From: Botryotinia globosa
Taxonomy: Eukaryota; Ascomycota; Leotiomycetes; Helotiales; Sclerotiniaceae
Assembly: GCA_014898425.1 (NCBI GenBank)
Contig: RCSZ01000008.1
Location: 693,501-757,500, forward strand
Length of the DNA stretch: 64,000 nt
Direction: 5' to 3'
In this document: positions 26,910-39,256 of the stretch, piece by piece
Layout: each line of letters begins with the position of its first letter
Position numbering within the stretch: position 1 is the stretch's first letter
Made by a program: the position numbers and the translations under genes
Notes under the pieces: model-generated
Told to the model about the DNA's origin: nothing
Seen by the model: the letters and a program-made list of their open reading frames with translations, nothing else
The model's database searches: none

Positions 26910-26986
26910 AGGTGATGGAGGTGATGGAGGTGATGGAGGTGATACGTGATATGTGATATGTGATACGTGATACGTGATACTTGATA
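26910..26986. repeat. Short repeats ggtgatgga (9 bp) and gtgatacgtgatat-like (8 bp)
   Basis: Several 9-bp units run directly into imperfect 8-bp tgatacg/tgatatg units. Confidence 0.8.
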
Positions 26987-27098
26987 GCCATATCATATCG
27001 TACACAGGATAAAACGCACACGACGACACCAGACGTTCTAATTCGTGTGGATGGTACGAGGAATATGATTTGAGTGGTTCGTATTTCCAACTCCACTC

Positions 27099-27257
27099 TT
27101 GCTAGTATTACTATTGCTAGTATTCCTATTGCTACTATTCCTATTGCTACTATTCCTATTGCTACTATTCCTATTGCTACTATTCCTATTGCTACTATTC
27201 CTATTGCTACTATTCCTATTGCTACTATTCCTATTGCTACTATTCCTATTGCTACTA
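27099..27257. repeat. 15-bp minisatellite (attgctactattcct)n
   Basis: About ten copies; the first two differ at a few bases and the rest are identical. The 15-bp period keeps all three plus-strand frames open and makes spurious frames of repeated pentapeptides (IPIAT or LLLLF). Confidence 0.95.
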
Positions 27258-27894
27258 CCTCCTCTCCATCGAGGAGGTAGAATCTAATTACTCGGTACTT
27301 CTAAGAATAACTACCTAGGTAAGCTTGAAAGTTATTTCTCTCTCCCCAATGCCCATCCCGTACAATGTACATACGAGCCATCTGTCGCACTTACCTCACT
27401 CGAGCTATTCTATCCATCCGACTCCGATAAACTTTCCACCCATTAACCTTACCCATTTCGGCCCAGGTGTGAGTTCTCGGATGACCTTCCCCCCCTTTCC
27501 CCTTGCGTTACACGGCGACCGCGTGTCGTACTATAAGCCGAGTTGCCACAATATCACAACATGTGTCAAGGTCATACCTGTCTTGAATAAATAAAGAATT
27601 AAAGATCGACTTGGATCATTTTCATGTCAAACTTTTTGCTCATCATTCCTGCCCTTTCCCACACTTCTAATCAAGGGATTCCGGTTTGATGATTCCCCAT
27701 GTCCACCCTCGTAATTCTAATACTATACTATACACGCAATAGCTATGACCCGGACCGAGTGGGCCATGAACAAACCGAACTATCAAGAATCAAGATGCAA
27801 TTAATCACAGCCACGGCCATGCATCTAGGTTATCGCTTCTTATTCTCATTACCCAAGATGATGGACTGATGAACAATCATGGCTGAGCATGAGC

Positions 27895-27960
27895 CCTTGA
27901 GTCCTTGAGCCCTTGAGCCCTTGAGTCCTTGAGTCCTTGAGTCCTTGAGTCCTTGAGTCC
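27895..27960. repeat. 8-bp minisatellite (ccttgagt)n
   Basis: About eight copies, with two carrying c in place of the final t. Confidence 0.95.
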
Positions 27961-28523
27961 AGCAAATTCCAACTATCTCTCTGTTTCTCCAATCCTCCAT
28001 AATGGCATAATTGATATGACATGACCGGATTGGTTCTATGATATTAAAGTGCCTTCCCAACCCCGTGTAGCTGGGACTGATTTCTACCACTTATCACCAT
28101 CTGTACTTGTATTTTTTGATTTCTTTTTCAACATTCCATCCATCTCTCCTATCTTGTTCCTTGAATCTGTCTACCTGTCGTCCTACTCTTGTTGCAGATT
28201 TTGCAGCCTGAAGTCACACCAGTCCATACAAACATCTACACGACTTTCACAACATCTTTATCTCAATCTTATTCATCACTCCCCTTCCCATTCTCTCACT
28301 TACACACGTTCACATATACGTAGCAATACAACCTACGTTTTACCATACAAACCAATCCCTTCCCTTAGGTAGCAGGGAAGAGATTTTATTCATCTTTTAA
28401 TCTATTCGACCAAGTTTTTCGATATAATTCTGCCTGCCCTCCCTTCCCTGCTATATATTTACTTTTCCCTTTGCCAAAAAATTAACAACATCTTTGCTTT
28501 TTAAGTGTCTACAGTACATACAT

Positions 28524-30205
28524 ATGCAACGGCTCGGAATCGGCACCTTGTCAAATCTATCAATCAAATATTCTCCGGATATGCAGGTGCAGACGCCACT
28601 TGCGCATGGATTATCGGGAATGCCTTCCCGGACTTCGATGAGTCGGTCTGGACCATCGTTGGGAATTTCTGGAATCTCTCTGGTGCATGCAAAGAAGGAG
28701 GAAGGTGTTGCGGGGAATATAAGTACAGACTTTCCAATGGTTTCAGAGGGAACACAGTCTCATACTTCCTCTCTCAATTCATCTTCGGCTTCATCTTCAA
28801 GAGATAGTATACCATACCCGGACTTCCAATCTTTCTCATCATCATTAGCCTTCGGAACACAGAACGGAAGCAATATGTTGGTTGTGGAGTCTCTCATCCT
28901 CTTTGCTACGGCATGCATTCTATATATTCTCAGCTCTCAACGAAAGTCTCATACACGACGTCCTCAGAATGGAAGTCATAAGAGAACTTCTCCTTCTACA
29001 AAGTCACCATCAAACATTACAAAGTTCCTCCATAACCCTCTCACCCAAATTACCCGCCTACTATCATGTAGCTCATCCACATTATCCACACCATCTACCT
29101 CTCTCCCCACTCCACCCAAAACTCCACCCGGTCCTCAGAAACCAGCCTATGTCCTCCCACCGCTCAAACCCACCTCTCCCCATCCAACCTCCATGGGGCT
29201 CAAACGTCTCGAAAAATCCAATTGGCTCACCATCGACTCCACCTATCTCCCCGAGCATGAACTTCGCGCTTCACTCCTCGAAACACATGGACCATGCGTC
29301 TTGCAAGTCTTACCCCCAGCCATCCCAGCCACACACGAACTCCTCGAAATGGTCATTGAGTTTCTCCTCGATCGATATCCGAATGATTTCTCCCTCGTGG
29401 ATGACAACACAATCCTCAATAAGTTAACGGGAGAGCAATCTATCATTGGATCGAAATGTAAAAACCCACTCGAGACAGCAGCTCGTCTCTGCATGGAAGA
29501 TTTCAATCTGTTGTTACAAGATCCATCCGAAGAAGACGGAGAATGGAAACTAATGGCGTCCGCCACGCTCTTTCCCGCAGGCTGGAAATTGCAAGAGAGA
29601 ATCGGGAGTAGCATGGCTGTACTACATAAACCCGTCCCAGGCTGGAAAGAAAAGTTAGGAAAGAGTGTCAATCGGTAAGCCTTCCACTTCCCTCTCCACA
29701 TCTCCCATCTTTCCAACGCCCCAAAATATAATATAAAACATCAACATACTAACCACCCCCCAGATACTTCACCCACCTCACTCCCCGCACCTGCATGGAA
29801 CGCTCCAACCTCTTCATCCAAGCCACCCCCATCCTCTTCCAAGACATTCCCGAAGCCCCTCCCTCCCCCTCTTCCCCACTCACTCCCTCAGACATCTACA
29901 TCCGTCGCGAACGACAAACCTTTACCCGACTCCCGAAATCCAACGCCGTGCTGTTCACCGTACGCACGTACATGGAGAGATTAGTCGATCTGAATAGTGC
30001 AGATGCGGAAGCGATGGCGAAACAGATTCGCGGGTGGGACGGAGAGTTGGCGAGGTACAAGGGCGTGGGTATTTGGGGAGATGTAACGCTAGGGTATTGT
30101 GACAGGAGGGTGGAGGAGAGAGAGAAGGAAGAAGAGAGATTGAGAGGGCTGAGGAGAGATTCCGGGATTAGTATGGGCTGTGAGGAGGGCGTGGATAAGT
30201 TGTAA
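28524..30205 (+). CDS. HRQ-family / DUF3445 protein (heme-dependent oxidative N-demethylase-like)
   Basis: Two exons (28524-29674 and 29764-30205) give 530 aa. The Ser-rich N-terminus of about 115 residues leads into one membrane helix (LVVESLILFATACILYIL, about 118-137), a Pro/Ser-rich linker, and a C-terminal domain of about 290 residues. That domain matches the fungal HRQ/DUF3445 family (PF11927), which is related to the alpha subunit of heme-dependent oxidative N-demethylase. Typical pieces are NWLTIDSTYLPEHELRASLL, FLLDRYPNDF, LMASATLFPAGWKLQERIG and ERQTFTRLPKSNAVLFTVRTY. The His of the namesake HRQ triad is Glu here (ERQ, 433-435). The activity of fungal members is unproven. Start: the first ATG is at 28524; the next, at 28581, would remove 19 residues of no clear character. 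Confidence 0.87.
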
Positions 30206-31202
30206 TGGATGACTATATGTTTGGAGTTCTCATATTGGGGTTTCACTTTACCTTTTCAGTCAGTCTATCTATCTGGATAGATAGATGGATACCGGAGGCA
30301 CTTGGTTTCCTGAGGTCAAAAAAGCAATCACCTTCGCACTCGCAATCAAAATCACAATCACAATCACACTCGACATAAAAGAAACGAAAAAACAAAAGAA
30401 CGAAGCAAAGAAATAACGAACAAATACACACGAAAATTTGGCCCCGGAGGAAAAATCTGCATTGTTTACAAAAATTTACAAAAATGCCTGCGAGGGGATA
30501 GGAGGGAAGGGATGAGAAGTGAAGGAATTAATTTTACAGGAAAAAGAACAGAACTGTTTTATTTTCTTTTCTTTTGTTTTATTTATCTATGGATAGGGAT
30601 TTGGCATGGTATGGTATGGCATAGCATTGCATGGGTTTGCATGCGTGGGGTTTAATATATGGGTAGTGGAAGGAGAGAGTAGATGGAGAAATGAGTTGAT
30701 GGAGATAGAGGGAGATGGAGGGAGATGGAGATGAAATAATATATCTGGTGTATAATGAGATGAGATGGCTTTTTATCTACATACGTATCTATCTATCTAC
30801 CTACTTCCAAGGTTGTTATCCGAACATATAAATATAGGTATTTGAAATGAATTTGATAGAAATTTTAAAGGATGGGATGAGAGTGATGTGATTTATGTTA
30901 TTGTCATGTGATGCTTACCTGGTGCTGTAAACTTAATGTTCATAATCGGTGTGATCAACTGAGATGGAGAAGAATAGGATAGATAACATATACACAATTT
31001 CTCAACAATGATCGATACATCAACATACAACCTTGGATATCGTCTTATTCCATTTCAGCAACTTCTCATATCTTTCTTTGGCAAGTAAACCGTGAATTTG
31101 ATTATTTCTTGATTCCAGTTCCATTTCCATTCCATGCATCCTAAACGCTTATACAATAACGATAATGACACCTAAATGCTACTAATACAATTCCTCTATC
31201 CC
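30206..31202. other. Convergent 3' intergenic region with simple repeats
   Basis: This lies between the 3' ends of the HRQ gene and the next minus-strand gene. It holds purine-rich ggagatgga tracts near 30680-30735 and atct/cctac runs near 30785-30805. No gene is seen. Confidence 0.6.
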
Positions 31203-32444
31203 CTACCATCTCTTTTGATCTCCACCACCGCTAAAATCTCCTCCTCTCCTTTCCCTTTCAACCCTAGCGTCGAAATCTTCCTGTGCTTCTATTCGAGCCA
31301 GATGTCTCTTCTCTTCTGTCTTGGAGTATGCAAAGCTATCCGCACTCGATGCTTCAGGTTTATTATTGTTTCGGACTGTTGCCCATGCGGATTTTGGTGG
31401 TTGTGATGAAGCGGTAGTAGAATTGGAAGCCGGTATTTGGCCACGACGGATTCGATCCCATGCCGAAACCGTCTGTTGAGAAGATTGGGGCGTCGTTGGC
31501 TCGGTATCCATTCCTTGGCCATTGGTAGGTGAAGCATCATCGAATAGATCAAATGGTTTCTCCTCTTCTTGTGCTGGGGCTTGTGCAGGAACTGGTTTTC
31601 TCTGTGGCCAACCTCTCGTCTGTGGGGATGTCTGAGGAGCTGTCTGCACTGATCCAGGTGCATTATCTTCTCCAGACCACTCCGCGTCCCCAGTCGGACT
31701 AGCATCGTCATATCCTTGTGTACTTCGAGTCTGGGGTTGCGGTTGTCCTTGTCCTGGCTGCATGGGGGGTCTGGGGATCCCTGCAGGACTAGGTATGTTC
31801 TTCTGATGCCTGGCCACTTCTTCTGATGTAGCCTTTACAATATCCTTCAATCGCGTGTCGCCCATCTGTCCCACGGCCCCAACACTAGCTGCATATCCTC
31901 CAAAAAGCATCTTTGACACAGTCGTTCCTATATAGGCATAACATAAGCCTCTGAATGCATGCCAAGCAATCAGTGTAGGAGGTCCTTTGATGTACGGCAT
32001 TTTCGCATGGGGAAAGACGCTTGAATTGAAAGTCTCCAGGTTTGGTTGGTAGAATGGGAAACGAAAGGTAGGAGCCGTTTGGACTGCTCTGTAGATGCCC
32101 GCGGATAAACCTGCAACAGGTGCAAATGAATTGATCCTAATTATCTTCGCGGTATGAAATGCAAGGGCATCGATTTCTTCTTGTCTGAGTGGTCGATTGG
32201 TGATTGTACTCGAGTTCTGAATACGTGCATTGATGATCTTGGCTAAAAGGGCATCATTGAAGCCGAACAGAGGACCGAATAGCGGTAGCGGTTGAGGTAT
32301 CTTACTGTGATCGATTTTGTATGTTTGAACACCGGCAGCTTGGCCTTTGCCTTGTTCCGAAGACGCATAAGGATCGCTGTCGGAGGTAGGAACGGAGTCG
32401 AACGATCCGTTTGCCTCTTTAGATGAGGAGTTTTCAAGAACCAT
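31203..32444 (-). CDS. Conserved fungal membrane protein of unknown function
   Basis: A single uninterrupted frame of 413 aa. After a Ser-rich start comes a compact conserved-looking region (about 45-215) with PLPLFGPLFGFNDALLAKII and two moderately hydrophobic segments: INSFAPVAGLSAGIYRAV, and CYAYIGTTVSKMLFGGYAASVGAVG with its small-residue pattern. The second half is low-complexity, rich in Pro, Gln and Ser, contains repeated DDASPT motifs and a charged coiled end (EEKRHLARIEAQEDFDARVERERR). This layout resembles a widespread fungal family whose members are sometimes labelled endo-1,3(4)-beta-glucanase without any glycosidase motif; I see no such motif here. Location could be mitochondrial or ER, unproven. 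Confidence 0.8.
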   Translation of the reverse strand: MVLENSSSKEANGSFDSVPTSDSDPYASSEQGKGQAAGVQTYKIDHSKIPQPLPLFGPLFGFNDALLAKIINARIQNSSTITNRPLRQEEIDALAFHTAKIIRINSFAPVAGLSAGIYRAVQTAPTFRFPFYQPNLETFNSSVFPHAKMPYIKGPPTLIAWHAFRGLCYAYIGTTVSKMLFGGYAASVGAVGQMGDTRLKDIVKATSEEVARHQKNIPSPAGIPRPPMQPGQGQPQPQTRSTQGYDDASPTGDAEWSGEDNAPGSVQTAPQTSPQTRGWPQRKPVPAQAPAQEEEKPFDLFDDASPTNGQGMDTEPTTPQSSQQTVSAWDRIRRGQIPASNSTTASSQPPKSAWATVRNNNKPEASSADSFAYSKTEEKRHLARIEAQEDFDARVERERRGGDFSGGGDQKRW

Positions 32445-35400
32445 GTTAGCGAGTAAATCAACACCTTGAGGCAGGTGAAGAGTTTAAGAAGTCGGTGAGG
32501 ATAACTGCAGATGTCTTGCCTTGTTGGTTGTGGTACAATTCAATAAAGGTGTTACCACGAATGATAGCACAGCAGCTCTTAGAAGCTCAAAATGAAGCTT
32601 GGATGTTGTGACGTCTTCCATTCTCGAGCCACTTTGCGGGCAACCTTCCTTCCCGAGGTCCCGGTCATTTCAGTGGGAGTGGCTTTATCAATTTGTGGCG
32701 GGGTTAAGTGAAGCGAAGTTTACCCGTAAGTCCCTCCTGACTTCTCATGTATCTCCAAAATTCTCCAATATCATTCCAACTACTTTGATATCGTTGACAC
32801 CACCACTTTTATCTTCAGATACTTTTTTCCTTGCATGAATACTTCACTTGTACTCGTATGCTCTCCAGTGGAAAGTTTTCCTTGAAGCATTCTTCAACAG
32901 CGTTGATGTATCTATCACATCGCCGTACGATCAACCAGAGAGTGTGGTCCAACCTTGGTTCTGGATACCGAGGATGAAGTAAGCACATGAATTGTCAAGT
33001 TTGGTTCGCTTAACAGGATAAGTATCCTTCAAGCTAACACGGAACCCGTTTCTATGAGTTTTAATCTCGATATTAGAGTAGCACGAATTTCCTGCTATCG
33101 TGACTCGTAGCCTTTCACTGCCTCCCGCAGCTCAAGCTGTCAGCTATCCGTCCAACTGCAGTAGTATCATTTAACAAGAGTCCGAGTGGACCACATATCA
33201 CCATAATATCGAATCATCCTATGTTCGTACCTTGATTGCATGACTGCAGAGCTAGTCTTCATTGGGTCTCGCTCAGGATGGTTTCATAGCCCCTAGAATA
33301 CGCCACCATCCACACATCGTCGTGTCTTCGTTGAATTTCATGCTTTGTGCCGTGAAACGTGAGCCGGGTAGTTGCTATATCGTCAACCATTCATTCTTTA
33401 GTCTCCGATGTCATGCAAACAAGCCTCGAGGATGCAATGCTCGATTGACAGCATGACTTTTGATGAGACAAAATCTCTCCGAGTATCTGATACTTTGAAA
33501 GATGATATGCATGATGAGTGATTAATGATTGGTTAATCGCTGCTACATTACCCATTATCTGGTTAACTAAAAACAAATGTGATCATTCTTATCTTCTATA
33601 TGTCTTGACCCCAATATATCATTCATAACATTAAGATACCTGACTCGCAGGCGAACTAAGGCTAAAAATAATTATGCTCATAGATTACCCTTGTGTCACT
33701 AACAATGCCCGGCATGACGTATGCATAAGTGGAATGTATCAACATATTTTCTCATTCAAAGCTTAGAATTCAACATAGATTCGTATCCTCGCCATGCATT
33801 CAACCCCATGGAGAGGCATCACCGTGCAAATAGTCGTATTCGTCGCCGTTCGGGTGCCAAAAAGAAGAGCAGGAAAGGAAAAGGCGGCGAGGAAAAATGC
33901 AAGGATACAGATTGTGAATCCATCACTTCAACGTTTTTTGCGACCCCTTCGGCCCCTCAATCAGCATCTGCGAGCGGAACATGTCCTCTTCTGTTTCTCT
34001 TATTCAAAATGATTGACGCCGAAATTGGAAGGTCAAAAGGCTATCCTTTACACAGATTACGAAGGTAGTATACGGTTCGTTTTTGCTTATTGGCCATCAT
34101 CAACTTGATTTTACTTATTCATTTCCACGTTGTTGGGTTCGGCTGAATGAAAGAGTAGAATGGAGGTTCAGATAATAGCGCTGACTTGATGAGATCGATT
34201 TGAAAGTGGAGCCTGATGTAGAAAGGGAACGCGAAGTGGACATGAATTGTGCGACTTTGCTTGAATGTTAGGATGAGATGGATTTTGAGACAAAGTAGTG
34301 GGACTTTCCTCCGCAGCGATTAGAAGGAACGTTTCTATCTCGAGAACTCTTGCGGTTTCCTTGGCGCATAACTGATGGTGTGCCAGGGCCGATATTATAT
34401 CCCTCCTTTTCGAACCATATTCGACAGGTCAGTTCTCGCGAGCGACGATCTACGGCATTAACTTCAGATGACTTCTCTTTACATCAACGAAGTGACCGAG
34501 ATACGAAAGCAATTAAAATATGCCGGTCTAAAACTGCTTCTCTGAACATACCGGCATTAAGTGGCGAGATTGTATACGGAATACGCGAATGAGTGGCAGT
34601 TTTCTAGGGGCAATATTTACAGTTGATCATAGGCAGAATAAAATATGATGTATGATATAGGGGATTTAACGGAGGCTGGTTGTTTTCGATATCCCCTCGC
34701 GTACAATGCTTACTTCATTACCTAGTGCGCGATACACTAGTTAATGTCGCCGTTGAATAGTATGTTATTTGTTGAGATGTCGGCGAACTTGGTAATATTA
34801 TCTGTTCATGAGTACGCAAGTATCGATATGATGATGCGTGTAAGTGTATGATGATGCTACGATCTGGAATTCTTGATCCTCTATGATCTCGAAGTATGAT
34901 TACTCTATTGATTCCCATTTCTGCACAAGTATTGTCCCATTTGCATCTTCATAGTCCTTGCCACACCTAGGAAATTTCAGCTCTTTATATCTTTTAAAGA
35001 CCTTAGGCAATCATAACAGCATCTCGAACTAAGAATTCAGATCCAGCCCAAAATATTCAGATTCAGGCCGCCATACAGCAGTGAGAATCTCTGAGTAAGT
35101 TCGATTCTGAAATTTGAACATTGGAGTGCGAGGCGAGGTCGAAGGGTATGTGTGCAATACAATATGCATAAAAAATAAAAAATTCAAGGTTCCATAGTCA
35201 GCAATGATAATGACGGGTTACCATCCTCTGCAGTTAATCATGTACGTATATTATCCACACGAATTCCTCAAAATCATGTGAAAATACCCGCGGTGTTAAA
35301 ATTCACGTATAAACTAAAAATTTCTCGAAGTCTAAGATGTATAGTCCAACTCATGGATGAATCTATACTTGTAATAACTGGATCCGAGAATCTATCTCGC

Positions 35401-38400
35401 TATATATCCGTTCCAAGTTAAGATTTCTGCAGTGATTTATGGGTCATGAAGTACTACTTGCACGCTTGTCGGGGTTCATCTTGCAATTTCTATGTTCAGA
35501 TGTGCAGCAAAAGGATTTCGAGAACTGTGGTTGGAAGAATCATAAAGTTTGGATTTGAACAGAACTTATTTGATCTAAAAGCGTGACGTACTATAGGTAG
35601 TTTTGTCATTAGATGGAGCCTTTAATTTAAACCAAAAGAAGCAGCACCCTATTACTATTGGAGTTCATAGAGTGATGTGACTTGCAGGATGAAGATCAGA
35701 AGATTTTGATAATTTATTATAGTCTGGCCGTGAAGTTATGTATTAGTTGTACACCTGCTGGGATAAGGCCTGTGAGTGGAACTTGTAGATGTGTAACAAG
35801 ACAGTTTTAGAAGATCATGAAGGAGGGATGTGAAAAATCGGGCTTGTAGTGGATTTAAGGTTTGAGTTTAAGGTATTGTGAGATCTTATCATGATGCACT
35901 GGTGGGAGTGATACTTATCTATTAGGGCTTGTGAATCTGCAACGGAAAGGAAATGAGAGATCTGGATGAATGGGTTCTGAGGGGGCGAGAGAGGGAAATT
36001 ATGTGACTGTTGGACCTGTCTAAGATAATATAATGATTCTGAATCAAGTTTTCAGGGATTAGCGATCGATACTGTGTACAAGATTACCACGCAGGAGGCA
36101 TGGAGAAGTAAATGGAAGTCCTATGAAAGGTTCATCAGAATGAGACAAACTTATTTAGAATGAAATGGCTGCTAATAAACGAATTAAACTTTTCACAAGG
36201 GCATCCATTTACGACAGCTTGCCAAGATAGTCAGCGAAGTGTCAGAAATTAGACTTCACGCCGGCTAGTCAGCATTCACGGTCGAGAAGTTCCGACACGA
36301 AAGAGAACAATTTGATGACATAGCAAGACGCTGCGAAGCAGGTTTCAAGAACCTAAAGATTGTAAAGCACTGTTTCTATGGGTACGAATCTAGCATCGTG
36401 GAAACTAAGAACAACACCAGTTCTAGTTACCCCAGCCAAAGTGATGAATTATTCTTTCAAATTTTACCGGCAATTGTGTATGCAGCGATTCTTCGACGTA
36501 CGTAGAACTTCCAATATTCTTGTTAAGATACCCCCTGTAAATTGGTGATGTAGATATGCAACAGAAGTTATTTTGATTGTTCTAACTGGATAACCCTGAA
36601 AAGTGAGCTCCTTTAATTTGGTGCTAACAAAACGCGCGGTTTGATGTGTGATACCATGATTTATGAGTTATATTGTAACTCTCTTTGAATGCTGAGCGCT
36701 ATATATACCGCTAGTAAGGATGACAGTTTTGAGCTTAGTGTCCTTAGATGTGCAACATATCGTTCTTGAAAACCCAAAATGATGCGTGTTTCTAAAATAG
36801 TTCCGATAATCAGGGTTAGTAAAGATTTAATTCTAAGGCACGAACCACGACTTGTTAACTCTAGAATGATATTTATAGACTTTCCAGGGTGAGTTCTATA
36901 ATTCAAAGTGTCAAGATGTGCAAATGATTTGCATTATAACAGACCAGTAACTGTGGGTTCAAAGTGATTGGAGCCAGTTCCAACTATCGGAGCTAAGGAT
37001 GAACAATTCTTGAAAGTGACGTCTCGCTAGCCAATTTCTAAAACTTGGTAATCATGGTATACTACTAATATTACTCGACGTGGGACTTGTTAGGATTAAT
37101 CCTGTTGAAGACAGGCAAAAAATCATCTCTATGAGAATGACTGATGGGTAACGTATGAGTGGCTCAAAGTGCAAGAGCTAGCCGAAAATGATCCCATACT
37201 AGAAACGGTTTACTAACCTATTTCAAGGTAACGGATTCTGCGCACTCATGAATTTACAAATAAGAACCAGAGTTCTAAGAGAGATATAGATACACAACTT
37301 CGGGAGGGAAGGCGGAAAAAAGGGCTTGAATTTGGAAGATGGGAGACTTCTCAAAGGATAAATGCTGGAATCAAGGAAACATGAGGGAATGAAAGCCAAA
37401 AGGTCAGCACTCATAACCACTATATTATCATGACTGATACTCCGAACTGCATTTCCAACAATTGAAGTGAATACAGACTGGGCCACCACCAGTGACCAGG
37501 ACAAAAGAAACAAGTTATCTAGAAACCATCCACTAGAAGACCTAAAGAGAGCGCTTGCTAGGATAAGGCCTGTGCGTTAAGATCCAGACGTGCAACAAAT
37601 CCAAAAAGGTTCTTCTCCTTGGCTCCAATTTGCAGATGATGGAGTGAGCTAACCATAGCTTCGAAAAGTATGAAGCCCGGTTCTTTCCCTAGTCATTAGT
37701 TCTTAGGGTAATATAGTATTAGCAGGGATGCGGCTTGGGTTTCAGGTTTGACAGGACTTCCAGATATGCAACAACAGCATTAAAATTCGCTTCCGAGATC
37801 TGTGAGCGGATGATAACGAATATATGGGAGACCATTATCAGTGTAATAACTCAGGAAATTCCAATGTAGTCCACCAGACAAATTTCGAATATCAAAGAAG
37901 GTAAATTCTCTGGACTGGGTATACTCAAAACGTCACGTTCTTCTTCCAAAAAATCGATCTTGCCTATGAATTCTTTCTTCTGAAGCTTTTGTTTTGACAT
38001 CCAGAATATTTTCAGTCCTAAAATTCTGAATATTCGGACTGTATGCTCAATAGTCTCAATTGAGTTGATTTATGGAACACACTGATCACGATTCTTTCCA
38101 ACTCCTTTTCCCGTCATCCGAACCATTCTCTTCGAGGACTACTAAGATTTCTTTGTGATTTGGTATCCATGACTGTAAATTGACTTCTGCGCCTATTTTA
38201 TTTTGCTGGGAACGACAAGTTCGAATCTGAATTCTTGAAGTTAGATCCTCCAATTGCGTAACAACGAACCGAGGATTATCATTCTATATGGAATGACCAC
38301 AATTGGGAGCAGCAAGGAATTTATTCATTGAAAGGTCAGCATTTTTAAGATTAAACAATGCTTCATTGATTTTTGCCATGCACTGCGAATCTGTTAAAAG

Positions 38401-38425
38401 ATTGCATCATCCCTACAGGAACTTA
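32445..38425. other. 6-kb gene-free region
   Basis: No supportable gene on either strand. The left part (32.4-34.6 kb) holds only short frames, including a Lys/Arg-rich plus-strand frame at 33.7-34.1 kb with no family match. The right part contains the diverged repeat family described separately. Confidence 0.55.
35455..38270. repeat. Family of diverged repeats sharing an agatgtgcaacaa core
   Basis: The core word occurs with small changes at 35498, 35787, 36552, 36746, 36914, 37586 and 37762, with a weaker form at about 38252. Two copies also share an exact upstream 14-mer, ggataaggcctgtg, at 35761 and 37561, placed 25-26 bp before the core. A third, degenerate version of the same layout is at 37087-37125. 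Several neighbouring cores lie 168-194 bp apart, and larger gaps are roughly multiples of this, which suggests an old tandem array. Differences between cores are largely transitions. Function and origin are unknown. Confidence 0.65.
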
Positions 38426-39256
38426 TGGTTGAGTATACTTCCTGTTGACACTTTTGGGAATCTTTAATATCTTTCACACTGCTTCCTCAAATGTTTCAGG
38501 ATCATGCCCAATAAAACTCAACATGCTCCTCTGCCATTCAATCGTTGGAGTTTGGGAGAGGAATGTTTGAGTAGAAGTTGCAAGACATTTTTCTACTCAA
38601 ACCTTCAAATCTATTAACATCTGTGTTGAGTATTTGGCCTAACGTAGCGTACGCTTCAATGTATTGCTCCAGCGTACATCATCTCCTGCCCCATCACTTT
38701 CTTTAAAGTCAGGAGTATGAAGATTTGGCCAAATACCCGTAGCTTCGGCATTGCCGATGTTTGGATCCAAGAATGAGAGACCTTCCACAGTGGCTGAGTG
38801 TTTGCGAGGGTATATTCGAGCGATGAGAACAACAATACTAACTGCAACTAGGACAAGCTTGAAGTTTGTCGGGACAGTGAATTGGATTAGCTCGTGAAGA
38901 TCGTTAACTGCATCGTTCAAATCGTCACCATATCCAAGGTCTTTTCCTGGTATGTTATCGACTGAATCTTGGGAAGTCTTCGCACCTTGACCGTGGCGAT
39001 CGTATGTCAAAGTTCTTGGCTTTACAGAACTAGTGGATTTTTGAAGAAGACCAACTGTGGGAGTTCATGATACAATTGATAAACCAAGACCATTCACGCA
39101 TACGATGAGGGAATGATCCGGATTGATGTTTTGGCTCTCAATGAGATGGATGTTAAGCAACTGGAACCTGTGGCTTGGAAGGGGGAGTCGCGAGGGACAT
39201 TTAAAGTTATTTGCGTCTTTCAAGAACACGACTAGGTGATCTTCGTGATCTTTCAT
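38426..39256 (-). pseudogene. Alpha/beta-hydrolase pseudogene
   Basis: One minus-strand frame reads through an alpha/beta-hydrolase-like protein but is broken by in-frame stops at 39067-39065 (TGA), 38641-38639 (TAG), 38599-38597 (TGA) and 38476-38474 (TGA). Recognisable parts are IVCVNGLGLS, TVGLLQKS, RTLTYDRHGQG, DDLNDAVNDLHELI, LVLVAVSIVVLIARIYP, VEGLSFLDPNIGNAEATG and TPTIEWQRSMLSFIGHDPETFEEAV. The nucleophile elbow, G-x-S-x-G in active enzymes, reads A-V-S-I-V. All the stops are one transition away from Trp (TGG), Gln (CAG) or similar codons. The gene lies just left of and divergent from MUS81, at the edge of the repeat-bearing region. Confidence 0.8.

Larger units (their letters stand above)
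24593..28523. other. 3.9-kb region without a clear gene, rich in minisatellites
   Basis: Several frames up to 145 codons are open at 25.1-25.9 kb, where base composition is more GC-rich, but none looks like a protein or has family motifs. From 26.2 kb onwards the DNA carries several short tandem repeats (listed separately). From about 28100 to 28523 a pyrimidine-rich stretch is probably the leader and promoter of the HRQ gene. Confidence 0.45.

Noticed and set aside
27074..27280. Open frame of repeated IPIAT pentapeptides
   Set aside because: It is produced by the 15-bp minisatellite, which keeps all frames open; there are no flanking exons or domains.
26313..27960. CRISPR-like appearance of regularly repeated short units
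   Set aside because: These are direct head-to-tail minisatellites without spacers, in a eukaryotic genome.
33721..34068. Plus-strand Lys/Arg-rich frame of 115 codons
   Set aside because: Low complexity, no family resemblance, and the opening codons look non-coding.
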